A DNA stretch of 64,000 bases from an uncultured Lachnospiraceae bacterium (GCA_947167135.1 CAMVGV010000008.1:1-64000); one strand, 5' to 3'. Counted from the stretch's first letter, positions 1-9,353 are shown. Numbers and translations are program-made. Notes: a model not told the origin generated them from the sequence alone.

Positions 1-257
1 AACTGCAGTCGCTCGCTATCAATCTGCTTATGCATATACCGGCTGACGACCGGGCCGGAAGCTGGTCGTACAATAGCCCGTTCTTTATCCGGAATATGCA
101 TCGCAGATTACGCTCTCTACCTTTGTTTTGCACCGAAACATCTGGACATCGCTCCGGCAAAAAAAGAGCGCTTTTGCCTCGCGATGCCACGTTTCGGCGC
201 AAAACTGCAGTCGCTCGCTATCAATCTGCTTATGCATATACCGGCTGACGACCGGGC
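1..257. repeat. Dispersed intergenic repeat; 55-bp direct repeat (1-55 = 203-257) flanking an inverted-repeat unit with GTTTTGC(A/G)CCGAAA arms
   Basis: AACTGCAGTCGCTCGCTATCAATCTGCTTATGCATATACCGGCTGACGACCGGGC occurs at 1 and 203; arms GTTTTGCACCGAAA / TTTCGGCGCAAAAC; diverged relative at 14046-14225. Confidence 0.8.
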
Positions 258-270
258 TGAGACGTTTGCA

Positions 271-571
271 GGATAAACGCATCAATCGCTCCAGAAAACG
301 TGTTGGCTGCGTGTCCACAAGCATAACCCTTTATCGGAACCGCCGACGAGATATGCCGCCTACTGCGGATTGGCACGCAGGATATACGAAAAGTGCCAGT
401 GGCACTTTTTGGACACCGTTTAGATGCGCTGAGCGCATCTGGTGGCAGAAATCCTACGTGAATATCCTGCGGGCTTAGCCGCAGTTGGCGGAGAGCTTGG
501 CGTAGCGCGTTCCGCAGGGTTTGCTTGTGGATATGCAGTCAATACGGATGGGGCGATTGATGCGTTTATTC
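271..571. repeat. Long imperfect palindrome (~300 bp) upstream of pgcA
   Basis: Left-arm blocks ATAAACGCATCAATCGC, CCACAAGC and GCAGGATAT each have a reverse complement at mirrored positions 553-569, 523-530 and 462-470. Confidence 0.8.
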
Positions 572-685
572 CGGGGAAGTTTAACTGTCCGTGGAATAAG
601 GGATGATATTGTGTTATAATTAGCGGAAAGACAATATCTTGTTCTTTGTTTTTTGTAACATACGGGAAAGAAGGGTGGTATTTTT

Positions 686-2416
686 ATGAATGATTATATG
701 AAAAGCTATGAATACTGGCTGACTGACGGTTATTTTGATGCGGATACCAAAAAGGAGCTGGAGGGTATCCGGGGTAACGAAGCTGAGATCGAGGACAGGT
801 TCTACAAGGATCTGGAATTCGGTACGGGAGGGCTTCGGGGTGTCATCGGTGCCGGTACCAACCGGATGAACATATACACCGTCAGACGTGCGACCCAGGG
901 GCTTGCAAATTATATCCTGAAGGAAGGAACAGGGGATAAGGGTGTTGCCATTGCCTATGACTGCCGGAGAATGTCACCGGAATTTGCTGATGTCGCCGCT
1001 CTCTGCCTTGCAGCGAACGGTATTAAGGCCTATGTATTTGATGCTCTCCGCCCTACACCCGAGCTTTCCTTTGCACTCAGGCATCTGAAATGCACGGCAG
1101 GCATCGTGGTGACCGCAAGCCACAATCCCCCGGAATATAATGGCTATAAGGTATACTGGGAGGACGGGGCCCAGGTCACTTCTCCTAGAGACACGGATAT
1201 CGTGGACTGTGTTGCAGCCATAAAGGATTTCAGCGAGGCAAAGACCATGGACCTCGGGGAAGCAAAGGCAAAGGGTCTTTACAACGTGATCGGGAAAGAG
1301 ATTGATGACATCTATATTGAGGAATTAAAGAAGCTGATCATTCACCCGGACATCATTCGTGAGATGTCGAAGGATATTAAGATAGTGTATTCACCCTTCC
1401 ACGGAACGGGGAATGTGCCTGTACGCCGGGTACTTAAGGAGCTTGGCTTTGAGAATGTATATGTGGTTCCGGAGCAGGAGGAGCCGGATCCGGACTTCAC
1501 GACTCTTGACTATCCGAATCCCGAGGATCCGAAGGCCTTTACCCTGGCATTGAAGCTTGCGAAGGAAAAGGATGCGGATATCGTTATGGCAACGGATCCG
1601 GATGCGGACAGGCTCGGTATCTATGCAAAGGATTCCGCTACCGGGGAATATATGCCCTTCACGGGTAATATGTCCGGGATCCTCATAGCCGAATACCGTA
1701 TTAGGGAGCTCAAGAAGGAAGGGAAGCTTCCTTCCGACGGAGCCGTGATAAAAACCATAGTATCTTCGAATATGATAGATCCCATAGCTGAGGAATACGA
1801 TCAGACCCTTATCGAGGTGCTTACCGGATTTAAGTATATCGGAGAGCAGATAAAGTGGTTCGAGGAAAAGGGAAACCATAGCTATGTATTCGGTTATGAA
1901 GAGTCCTACGGCTGTCTCGTCGGAACACATGCCAGGGACAAGGATGCCGTGGATGCGGTTATGTGCCTTGCGGAGGTTGCGGCCTGGTGCAAGAAGAACG
2001 GTATAACCGTCTGGGATCAGATGCTGAATATCTACAAGAAGTACGGATATTTCAGAGAGGGTATCCACACAGTGACCTTAAAGGGAATAGACGGTGCCGC
2101 TGAAATACAGAACATTATGGAGAGGATCAGGAAGGATCCGCCGAAGGAGTTTGTGGGCCTCAAGGTCAGGGAATTCAGGGATTACAAGGCTGATAAGGCA
2201 GTCAATATGGAAACCGGCGAAGAAAAGAAGACAGGACTTCCTTCCTCGAACGTTCTCTACTTTGATCTCGAAAATAATTCCTGGTGCTGCGTGCGTCCTT
2301 CGGGTACCGAGCCCAAGATCAAGTTCTATATGGGCGTAAAGGGAACGAGCCTTGAAGATTCCGAAGAGAAGCTTACCGCTCTCAGGGATGAAGTCATAGA
2401 GAAGCTGGCTAAATAA
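686..2416 (+). CDS. pgcA: Phospho-sugar mutase (phosphoglucomutase/phosphomannomutase family)
   Basis: TASHNPPEYNGYKVY active-site loop, DPDADRLG metal site, RPSGTEPK C-terminal motif. Confidence 0.95.
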   Translation: MNDYMKSYEYWLTDGYFDADTKKELEGIRGNEAEIEDRFYKDLEFGTGGLRGVIGAGTNRMNIYTVRRATQGLANYILKEGTGDKGVAIAYDCRRMSPEFADVAALCLAANGIKAYVFDALRPTPELSFALRHLKCTAGIVVTASHNPPEYNGYKVYWEDGAQVTSPRDTDIVDCVAAIKDFSEAKTMDLGEAKAKGLYNVIGKEIDDIYIEELKKLIIHPDIIREMSKDIKIVYSPFHGTGNVPVRRVLKELGFENVYVVPEQEEPDPDFTTLDYPNPEDPKAFTLALKLAKEKDADIVMATDPDADRLGIYAKDSATGEYMPFTGNMSGILIAEYRIRELKKEGKLPSDGAVIKTIVSSNMIDPIAEEYDQTLIEVLTGFKYIGEQIKWFEEKGNHSYVFGYEESYGCLVGTHARDKDAVDAVMCLAEVAAWCKKNGITVWDQMLNIYKKYGYFREGIHTVTLKGIDGAAEIQNIMERIRKDPPKEFVGLKVREFRDYKADKAVNMETGEEKKTGLPSSNVLYFDLENNSWCCVRPSGTEPKIKFYMGVKGTSLEDSEEKLTALRDEVIEKLAK

Positions 2417-2426
2417 TAAGCGTTTA

Positions 2427-3602
2427 ATGAATAATAGCATCAGAAAAGCTGTTTACCTGATATTAATATTGATGGCTGCTCTTTCGGTGTTCCAGGGTGC
2501 AAGGAACGCTTTGAGATTCAGCCAGGATTTTCAGTATGATGCCGCTCTTGCTTTACGGAGCGGTATCAATCCGTATAAGGAAAGTCTGGAGCCCTCGGGG
2601 ATCCTCAAAACAGGACCCACAGCGGAGTATTACAGCATATTCGAGGCAGCGGGAACACCCCAGAAAATGGAAGCAAATCAGTTTCCGAGCCTTTTAATGC
2701 TGCTTTTCCCCCTGACAATCCTTCCATACGGGTATGCAAGGATGCTCTGGCTCTTATTGAACCTGCTCTTTACCGGGCTTATCATCATTCTTTTAAGGCA
2801 GACCTTTTTTAGGGACAGCGACAGCTTTACCTTTAATGTCCTGATGCTTCTCATGATAGCGGGAACCCCTTGGAGGAACCAGATAGGGGTGGGACAGCAC
2901 AGTCTCTTTTCCTTTTTCTTTTTCCTTCTCGCCATATGGTTATCTGACAGGAAAAGGTGGATATTGTCGGGGCTGGCGCTTTCCGTATCCTATTTCAAAT
3001 ATACGCTTACGGCACCGCTTGCCCTGTATTTCCTGTATAAGAAAAGGTACAGGGAATTCGCCCTGTCGCTTATCCCTCATGTGATCGGAACATTCGCCGG
3101 AGCCGGGATGCTGGGATCGTCATTTATCGAAATGATAAAGGAACCGCTTAAGGTTTCGTCGGCACTGACGGGAGAGGGCTCCATAGATATCGGTGCACTG
3201 ACCGGTGGAGCAGAATGGAGCGTGGTCATAACCGCGCTCATTATGGCGGGACTCACGATACTCTCCTTTTTCCTGCCGGAGGGGAGAGATAAGAGCTTTT
3301 TTTCGCTCCTTATACTTATGAGTCTTGTAATGACCTATCACAGGATATATGATTTTTTTATGCTGATACCTGCTGCGGCCGGTATTATCGCAGCAGAGCC
3401 CTGTAAAGGGGAGAGTGGGAAGAGGATCTTTTTATTTGCCTACGCTCTGCTTGTTTTTTACTTTTTCTTTGTTTTGCGGGTTTTTAGTGAGAGCAGGACA
3501 TCGCTTGCTGCGGGAGCGGCGTTTTATTATACTTTTTTGGTGGTGTATACGGCCGGAATGCTGAGGGGAGAGAAGAAAGATCCTTCGCTGCGCTCAGGAT
3601 GA
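2427..3602 (+). CDS. Polytopic membrane protein, DUF2029/GT87-like
   Basis: Multiple TM segments; surface-polysaccharide gene context; C-terminal residues encoded by a dispersed repeat. Confidence 0.6.
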   Translation: MNNSIRKAVYLILILMAALSVFQGARNALRFSQDFQYDAALALRSGINPYKESLEPSGILKTGPTAEYYSIFEAAGTPQKMEANQFPSLLMLLFPLTILPYGYARMLWLLLNLLFTGLIIILLRQTFFRDSDSFTFNVLMLLMIAGTPWRNQIGVGQHSLFSFFFFLLAIWLSDRKRWILSGLALSVSYFKYTLTAPLALYFLYKKRYREFALSLIPHVIGTFAGAGMLGSSFIEMIKEPLKVSSALTGEGSIDIGALTGGAEWSVVITALIMAGLTILSFFLPEGRDKSFFSLLILMSLVMTYHRIYDFFMLIPAAAGIIAAEPCKGESGKRIFLFAYALLVFYFFFVLRVFSESRTSLAAGAAFYYTFLVVYTAGMLRGEKKDPSLRSG

Positions 3603-3672
3603 CATACCGGGAATGCTGAAGATAGAAGAAAGATCCTTCGCTGCGCTCAGGATGACATACCGGGAATGCTGA
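3557..3672. repeat. Two tandem copies (~54 bp spacing) of the ATCCTTCGCTGCGCTCAGGAT hairpin repeat
   Basis: GAAAGATCCTTCGCTGCGCTCAGGATGACATACCGGGAATGCTGA occurs twice in succession. Confidence 0.85.
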
Positions 3673-3712
3673 GGGGGAAGATATTGGGTGTCCAGGATGA
3701 CAGGAGACAATA

Positions 3713-4420
3713 ATGCAGGATAAATTATACATTGTGATCCCCGCATATAACGAGGAAGCAAATATCGGAAGAGTTGTGGATGAATGGTATCCCATAGCGG
3801 TGATGGCGGGAGAGAGCTCAAGGCTTGTTATCGTTAATGACGGAAGCCGGGATAATACCCTGTCGGTATTAAAGGAGGAGCAGAAGAACAGACCGCAGCT
3901 CATCGTAAAGAGTAAGGAAAACGGCGGACATGGTGCTGCGATCCTGTCAGGTTATAAATTTGCGCTGTCCGAAGGAGCGGATTACGTTTTCCAGACGGAT
4001 TCCGACGGACAGACACGGCCGGAGGAATTTGAGGAATTCTACAGGTGCCGGCGTCATTATGACATGGTGATAGGCTCCAGAAAGAGCCGTCAGGACGGTA
4101 TTTCCAGAATCTTTGTGACGAAGATCCTGAAGCTCACGGTGTTTTTGAGCTTTCACGTATGGGTGGAGGATGCCAATACCCCGTACCGCCTCATGAAGGC
4201 AGAGGCACTTAGAAAAGAGATCCGTTATGTTCCGAAGGACTATTTCCTTACAAATGTACTTCTCTCCGTTGCCTTTACAAAGCATGGGAGGAGTATAAGG
4301 TACATTCCCATAAGCTTTCGTCCGAGGCAGGGAGGAGTGAATTCCATAAATATGAAACGGATATTTGAGATCGGAAGAAACGCTCTCAGAGACTTTAATA
4401 AACTTAACAGGATTTTGTGA
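3713..4420 (+). CDS. Glycosyltransferase family 2 (dolichol-phosphate mannosyltransferase-like)
   Basis: VIPAYNEEANIGRVV, VNDGSRDNT, QTDSDGQTRPEE. Confidence 0.9.
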   Translation: MQDKLYIVIPAYNEEANIGRVVDEWYPIAVMAGESSRLVIVNDGSRDNTLSVLKEEQKNRPQLIVKSKENGGHGAAILSGYKFALSEGADYVFQTDSDGQTRPEEFEEFYRCRRHYDMVIGSRKSRQDGISRIFVTKILKLTVFLSFHVWVEDANTPYRLMKAEALRKEIRYVPKDYFLTNVLLSVAFTKHGRSIRYIPISFRPRQGGVNSINMKRIFEIGRNALRDFNKLNRIL

Positions 4421-4422
4421 CA

Positions 4423-4866
4423 ATGAATAAGCTGATAAAACAGATATTAAAATTCGGTGTCGTGGGAGGTCTTTCCTTCCTGATCGATTTTGCGATCTAC
4501 ACACTGATAATATTATTCTTCGGGAACGCCAGGGTGACGGTTGCCATAGCAGCATTTTTCGGCTTTACCATTTCCCTTATCTTCAATTATTTTTCCAGCA
4601 TGAAATTTGTTTTTGTCCATGATGAGAATATGGACAGGAGAAAGGAATTTACCATATTCGCCGTGCTTTCTCTTATCGGACTTCTTCTTAATGAGGTGCT
4701 GATCCTCGGAGTACTCGCCGTATTTGACAATGTGGCTTTCCTTCAGACCGGCTTCAACGGAATTCTCTGGAAATTTAAGGAGACCCTGGGAAAGATGTTC
4801 GCAACCGGGGTTGTAATGGTATACAACTTCATTACCAGAAAGATCTTTATTGAAAAGAAGGGATAA
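4423..4866 (+). CDS. GtrA family membrane protein
   Basis: LKFGVVGGLSFLIDFAIYTLI N-terminus, four TM segments, follows a DPM1-like GT2. Confidence 0.85.
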   Translation: MNKLIKQILKFGVVGGLSFLIDFAIYTLIILFFGNARVTVAIAAFFGFTISLIFNYFSSMKFVFVHDENMDRRKEFTIFAVLSLIGLLLNEVLILGVLAVFDNVAFLQTGFNGILWKFKETLGKMFATGVVMVYNFITRKIFIEKKG

Positions 4867-5944
4867 AAGAAAAAAGACGGCTGTCGTAATAATGATCATC
4901 CTGCTGGCAGGGGCGTTTTTTGCGGCTCTCTCAGCAGTGTGGTTTTCCTGGCAGGGCAATCCCTTTGACAAGGGGGCTCCGAAGAACGGTACGGTCAGAG
5001 GGAGCATTCTTTCCGACGTGCCGAGGGAGACTGTGGTGGATGAACCCGAAAAGGAGCCTGTGGAAGAGATCGAACCGGAGATCGAAAAAGATATAGTAAA
5101 CGAGGAAGCGGAGGAGCTGACAGAAGAGCATGATGGAAAGGAAGTAGATTTAATCGTATTCGCCGGGCAGAGCAATATGTCCGGCTACGGCGGAAAGGCG
5201 GAGCTCTCCCCTGAAACGGAGGAGGGCGCCGGCGCGGAATTCCGCTCTGTATCCGATCCGACAAGGCTCTATAAGATCGCTGAGCCCTTTGGGATTTACG
5301 AAAATACGGAGATCATGAACGATTTCTATCTGAAGAGGGGATCACTGGTTTCTTCTTTTGTTAATACCTGGTACAGAGAGACCGGAACCCCGGTTATCGC
5401 AGTATCGGCGTCAAAGGGCGGGACGCCCTCCACCTACTGGGCATCGGATGCTGTATGCACCGAGGTGGAAAACCGCTTCAGGAGTGCGAAGCTTTGGCTC
5501 GGGGAAAACGGCTATATAGTGAAAAACCAGTTTCTGGTATTCCTTCAGGGGGAAAATGACGTTCTGGAACAGGTTCCGGACGGGCAGTATCTGACGGATA
5601 TCAATGTTTTTTCCACAAGACTCTTTAATGCCGGGATAGATAAATTCCTGATGATAAGGATAGGCAGGGTGAAGGGGAAGACCGGAGCCTTCAAGAGGAT
5701 AGCGGATCTGCAGACAGAGCTTTGCAGGACCGATCCGAGATTTGTCCTGGTTTCAACCATTCTTTCCGGGATAGGAGATGATCATATGACGGATGCGTAC
5801 CACTATGATCAGGCAGCACTGAATCTTCTGGGGGAGGATGCAGGCAGAAACGGAGCCTATTTCGCAAGGAACAGGGAGGATCCGGAGATCACGGATTTCG
5901 CTACGGGAGAGAAGTACATTCCGGTGAAATATGAAGGAATATAA
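4850..5944 (+). CDS. Secreted sialate O-acetylesterase-like (SASA/SGNH) protein
   Basis: N-terminal TM/signal, acidic linker, IVFAGQSNMSGYGG block-I motif. Confidence 0.8.
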   Translation: MKRRDKRKKTAVVIMIILLAGAFFAALSAVWFSWQGNPFDKGAPKNGTVRGSILSDVPRETVVDEPEKEPVEEIEPEIEKDIVNEEAEELTEEHDGKEVDLIVFAGQSNMSGYGGKAELSPETEEGAGAEFRSVSDPTRLYKIAEPFGIYENTEIMNDFYLKRGSLVSSFVNTWYRETGTPVIAVSASKGGTPSTYWASDAVCTEVENRFRSAKLWLGENGYIVKNQFLVFLQGENDVLEQVPDGQYLTDINVFSTRLFNAGIDKFLMIRIGRVKGKTGAFKRIADLQTELCRTDPRFVLVSTILSGIGDDHMTDAYHYDQAALNLLGEDAGRNGAYFARNREDPEITDFATGEKYIPVKYEGI

Positions 5945-5958
5945 CCATTCAGAACAGT

Positions 5959-6143
5959 CACTTGCGGAATCGCAAGTGGAAAGATGTCCGGCGGACATCT
6001 TTCGGCTGCGCTTTGATGCGCTGAGCGCATCAGCAGCCCGATGAAAACCTCGGCATTTTGGTATTCGGTCCATCGTGCGAAGCACGATTTAATTGACCGA
6101 ATACGCTGTATCTGTTCAGAAGCCGGAGGGTTCTGAACAGATA
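5959..6143. repeat. Five consecutive perfect or near-perfect hairpins
   Basis: CACTTGCG/CGCAAGTG; AAAGATGTCC/GGACATCTTT; GGCTGC..GATGCGC/GCGCATC..GCAGCC; GTATTCGGTC..ATCGTGC/GCACGAT..GACCGAATAC; TATCTGTTCAGAA/TTCTGAACAGATA. Confidence 0.85.
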
Positions 6144-6159
6144 TGACGGGATTTAGTAA

Positions 6160-6260
6160 AGATTCTTCGCTTCGCTCAGAATGACAGTAGAACCGGCTCA
6201 GAATGACATTAGAACCGGCTCAGAATGACATTAGAACCGGCTCAGAATGACAGTATTTAC
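6160..6260. repeat. ATTCT/AGAAT hairpin repeat expanded into a ~22-bp tandem array (about 4 copies)
   Basis: CTCAGAATGACATTAGAACCGG at 6175, 6197, 6219, 6241 (last partial). Confidence 0.9.
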
Positions 6261-6284
6261 AGAAAGGTAACAACAGGACAAAGC

Positions 6285-7070
6285 ATGAAAAAAGACAGGA
6301 TACTTTTATTCATTCCGGCATATAACTGTGAGGATCAGATCACAAGGGTCTTAGCCACCCTAAAGGGTGAGATACGGGATCATATTGATGAAGTGATCGT
6401 CATAAATAACCGCAGTACCGACGGAACGGAACAGGCTGTTCTGAATTTCAGGGAAGAACACAGTGACCTAAGGCTTAAGCTCTTCAGGAATGATGATAAC
6501 TACGGCCTCGGTGGATCCCAGAAGGTGGCCTTCGGCTATGCCGTTGAAAATGGCTTTGACTATGTGGTGATGGTTCACGGAGATGACCAGGGTAATATAT
6601 GGGACTTTCTGCCTGTGTTTGAAAAGCGGATCTACAGGAATTATGACTGTGTCCTTGGTGCCCGTTTCATGCGGGGAAGCCGTCTGGAGGGATATTCCGT
6701 ATTAAGAACCTTCGGAAATATTGTTTATGACTTTCTCTTTGCAGCTGCGATAAAGCAGAGGGTATTTGACCTTGGAAGCGGCCTTAATATGTATGATGTT
6801 TCGATGCTTAAGGACGGATTTTATCTCCGCTTTCCCGATAATCTAACCTTTAATTACTGTATGGTGCTTGCCCTGCAGTACTATAACCAGACCTGCAGAT
6901 TCTATCCCATTTCCTGGAGGGAAACGGATCAGGTTTCAAATGTAAAGCTTTCCTCCCAGGCGGTTAAGGTTTTAAGGATTCTCTTTGACTATATGGATAA
7001 TCCGTCATCAATAAGAGGCGAATACAGGGACAGGGAGATCGCGTCATATACCTATGAGGAGATCGGATGA
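6285..7070 (+). CDS. Glycosyltransferase family 2
   Basis: LFIPAYNCEDQITRVL, VINNRSTDGT; ATG at 6285 preferred because the longer ORF start lies in the tandem repeat. Confidence 0.85.
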   Translation: MKKDRILLFIPAYNCEDQITRVLATLKGEIRDHIDEVIVINNRSTDGTEQAVLNFREEHSDLRLKLFRNDDNYGLGGSQKVAFGYAVENGFDYVVMVHGDDQGNIWDFLPVFEKRIYRNYDCVLGARFMRGSRLEGYSVLRTFGNIVYDFLFAAAIKQRVFDLGSGLNMYDVSMLKDGFYLRFPDNLTFNYCMVLALQYYNQTCRFYPISWRETDQVSNVKLSSQAVKVLRILFDYMDNPSSIRGEYRDREIASYTYEEIG

Positions 7071-7861
7071 GCTGGCACTTCAGTATTAGTATAAACACGG
7101 CAAATATCTTTACCGTTCTTCTTTTTTTTGCCGGGGCGCACTTCTTCAAGTTCAGCAGGTTTTATCTCGTGCTGATGGAGGAAAGGAAGCTGTCCTTTTT
7201 TGATATTTTCTTTCTCTATGTGAGAACTACCCTTGTAAACCTTATTATTCCCTTTAAGCTGGGAGAGCTCTACAGGGTGGCTGCGGTAAAGCATATGTCG
7301 GGTTCCTTCAAAACAGGAATACTGCTGGTGGTGATCGACAGGTTCTTTGATACACTGGCGCTCCTTACACTTACACTTCCCTTCGGGTTTATTTTTCTTC
7401 ATGAGGCGGATCCTGTACTGGTTCTTCTCTTTACCTCGCTTATCTTTCTCTTTGTCTGCTTCCGTTTTTTCGCACCCTCATTCAGCTATGTCAACAGATT
7501 TCTGATCACAACGAAGAAATCGGGAAGGGCTCTCATGCTTCTCGATATACTTGATAAGGCGGATGAATGGTACAGGTATTTAAGGAGGCTTATCCGTGGC
7601 AGGAGCCCTCTGGTATTTTTGTCATCTCTTCTCGGATGGATCATTGAATTCGGTGCTTTGAAGTTTTTTGCCGGGACTCTCGGAACCCGGTTTGACATCA
7701 AGGCTTTTATCAGATACATTAATTCCCTTTTGTCGGGAGGAACCGGGAATATCGGAAAGGCATATAATTTTATGGGAATAGCTGTTTTTGCGGTTCTGAC
7801 CGTGGTATGCCTTATAATGAACGCCGGATCGGAAAAAAGGAGCGGAGCAGAAAGAAAATGA
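7067..7861 (+). CDS. Lysylphosphatidylglycerol synthase TM-region / UPF0104-like flippase
   Basis: Polytopic, TTLVNLIIPFKLGELYRVAAVKH motif, adjacent to GT2. Confidence 0.7.
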   Translation: MSWHFSISINTANIFTVLLFFAGAHFFKFSRFYLVLMEERKLSFFDIFFLYVRTTLVNLIIPFKLGELYRVAAVKHMSGSFKTGILLVVIDRFFDTLALLTLTLPFGFIFLHEADPVLVLLFTSLIFLFVCFRFFAPSFSYVNRFLITTKKSGRALMLLDILDKADEWYRYLRRLIRGRSPLVFLSSLLGWIIEFGALKFFAGTLGTRFDIKAFIRYINSLLSGGTGNIGKAYNFMGIAVFAVLTVVCLIMNAGSEKRSGAERK

Positions 7862-9315
7862 AAAAGATCACCGTGATATATGACGACAGAAGAAAACCCT
7901 CGGGCGAAATAAGGGAGATCACCGGGGAGAAGAGCTTCGGCAGGATAATATACAGGAGAAGGTCCTTAAGTGAGCATTTCAGCTCCTGTGTTTGTGATGC
8001 TGCGGAGAAGGAAAGGGTGGATACGGATATCCGGATTCTGACCTCCGGGGACGATTTTTCCATGTCGGATCAGGATATGAAAAGAGCGGTGATCCTCGCC
8101 TTTTCGGACTGTATAGTGCGGGATCTTCCCGAATTCTCGCTTCTTTTGAAGAAAGCCTGTTACTGCCGGGAGGACTACAGAGTAATGGCCGGTGACAGAG
8201 TGGCTGCCCTGATCTTTTCCGATGCAAAGTCCTTCCTTTCCGCCCTTGATGCTGAGGGAGATCTGAGAGAAAGAGCGCTGAATCTGGAGGAGATAATATC
8301 CGATGCCTTTCTCTGTGTCGCAGAAAAGAAGGAATTCGTAAGCTTCATCACCGGAGGCTTTGATGCGAGATACTTCAACGCCCTGTCAGGTGATGAATAT
8401 ACCGTTGTAAAGAGCAGTGAGAACAAGGCAAAGATATCTGCGGAGTACAGGTTTTACTATCTCCTTCCGGAAAATATGCGCAGCTGGTTTGTCCTTCCCT
8501 ATGAGTACAGGGAGGAGGGAAATAAGGCTTCCTACAGGATGCAGCGCTATCATATGACGGATCTTGCCATACGCTATGTCCACGGCGCCATCTCGCTTGA
8601 AGAATTTAAGAAGATCCTTGACATACTTTTTGTTTTCCTGAAAGACCGCAGGGAGGAAAGGGTTACCTGGAACGAGTTCTACGAGAAGCGCCGCGAGCTG
8701 TATATTATAAAGGTGGAAAAAAGGATAGAGGAATTCAAGAAGCATCCTTCTTTCCCGGGTATAGAAAACTACCTGGTCAGCGGGACTAAGTACAGCGGAA
8801 TAGACGATATATTAAAAAAATACGAGGAAACATATGATTCCATGATAGGGAAAAACAAGGAGGAGCTCCGGAAGACCGTAAGTCACGGGGATCTCTGCTT
8901 CTCTAATATTCTTTACTCTCCGGATGCGGGTCTTTTACGGCTTATCGATCCGAAGGGGGCAAGCAATGAAAAGGAGCTTTTTTCCGATCCGCTTTATGAT
9001 GTTGCAAAGCTTTCACATTCAATTTCCGGATGTTATGACTTTATGAACAGTGCGCTTTTCTGCATAGAGGTTTCTGGGGATATGAAGCTGAAGCTCAGTA
9101 TTGACGGGGATGTTCGCGCTTACAGAAGGGAATTTGAGAGGAAGCTTAAGGAAGAGCGGATAGATGTAAGGACGGTGAGGCTTTTTGAGTGCTCTCTCTT
9201 TTTGTCAATGCTTCCTATGCACACTGACAGACCAAGGAAGGTTCTTGCATTTATCCTGAACGCCATAAGTATTCTTGAGGAACTGGAGGTCTTTACGGCC
9301 CCCATTCGCGCATAG
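7858..9315 (+). CDS. Aminoglycoside-phosphotransferase/choline-kinase-fold-like protein in a glycan cluster
   Basis: VSHGDLCFSNILY...LRLIDPKG resembles the kinase-fold HxDxxxxN...D motif; ATG at 7858. Confidence 0.6.
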   Translation: MKKITVIYDDRRKPSGEIREITGEKSFGRIIYRRRSLSEHFSSCVCDAAEKERVDTDIRILTSGDDFSMSDQDMKRAVILAFSDCIVRDLPEFSLLLKKACYCREDYRVMAGDRVAALIFSDAKSFLSALDAEGDLRERALNLEEIISDAFLCVAEKKEFVSFITGGFDARYFNALSGDEYTVVKSSENKAKISAEYRFYYLLPENMRSWFVLPYEYREEGNKASYRMQRYHMTDLAIRYVHGAISLEEFKKILDILFVFLKDRREERVTWNEFYEKRRELYIIKVEKRIEEFKKHPSFPGIENYLVSGTKYSGIDDILKKYEETYDSMIGKNKEELRKTVSHGDLCFSNILYSPDAGLLRLIDPKGASNEKELFSDPLYDVAKLSHSISGCYDFMNSALFCIEVSGDMKLKLSIDGDVRAYRREFERKLKEERIDVRTVRLFECSLFLSMLPMHTDRPRKVLAFILNAISILEELEVFTAPIRA

Positions 9316-9353
9316 CGCACCGATGAAAATACACCTTTAAGACGGTATTTAAG

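Noticed and set aside
128-478. ORFs in the first 500 bp (72-116 aa)
   Set aside because: Lie entirely in dispersed repeats and palindrome; low-quality cysteine/arginine-rich translations
436-606. Peptide AEILREYPAGLAAVGGELGVARSAGFACGYAVNTDGAIDAFIPGKFNCPWNKG* suggesting a gene remnant
   Set aside because: It coincides with the right arm of the 271-571 palindrome and has no supported start, so a repeat-derived open frame is more likely, though a pseudogene is not excluded
1391-2068. 225-aa minus-strand ORF
   Set aside because: Antisense to the well-supported phosphoglucomutase gene; no recognisable motifs
3947-4555. 202-aa minus-strand ORF
   Set aside because: Overlaps GT2 and GtrA genes on the other strand; no motif support
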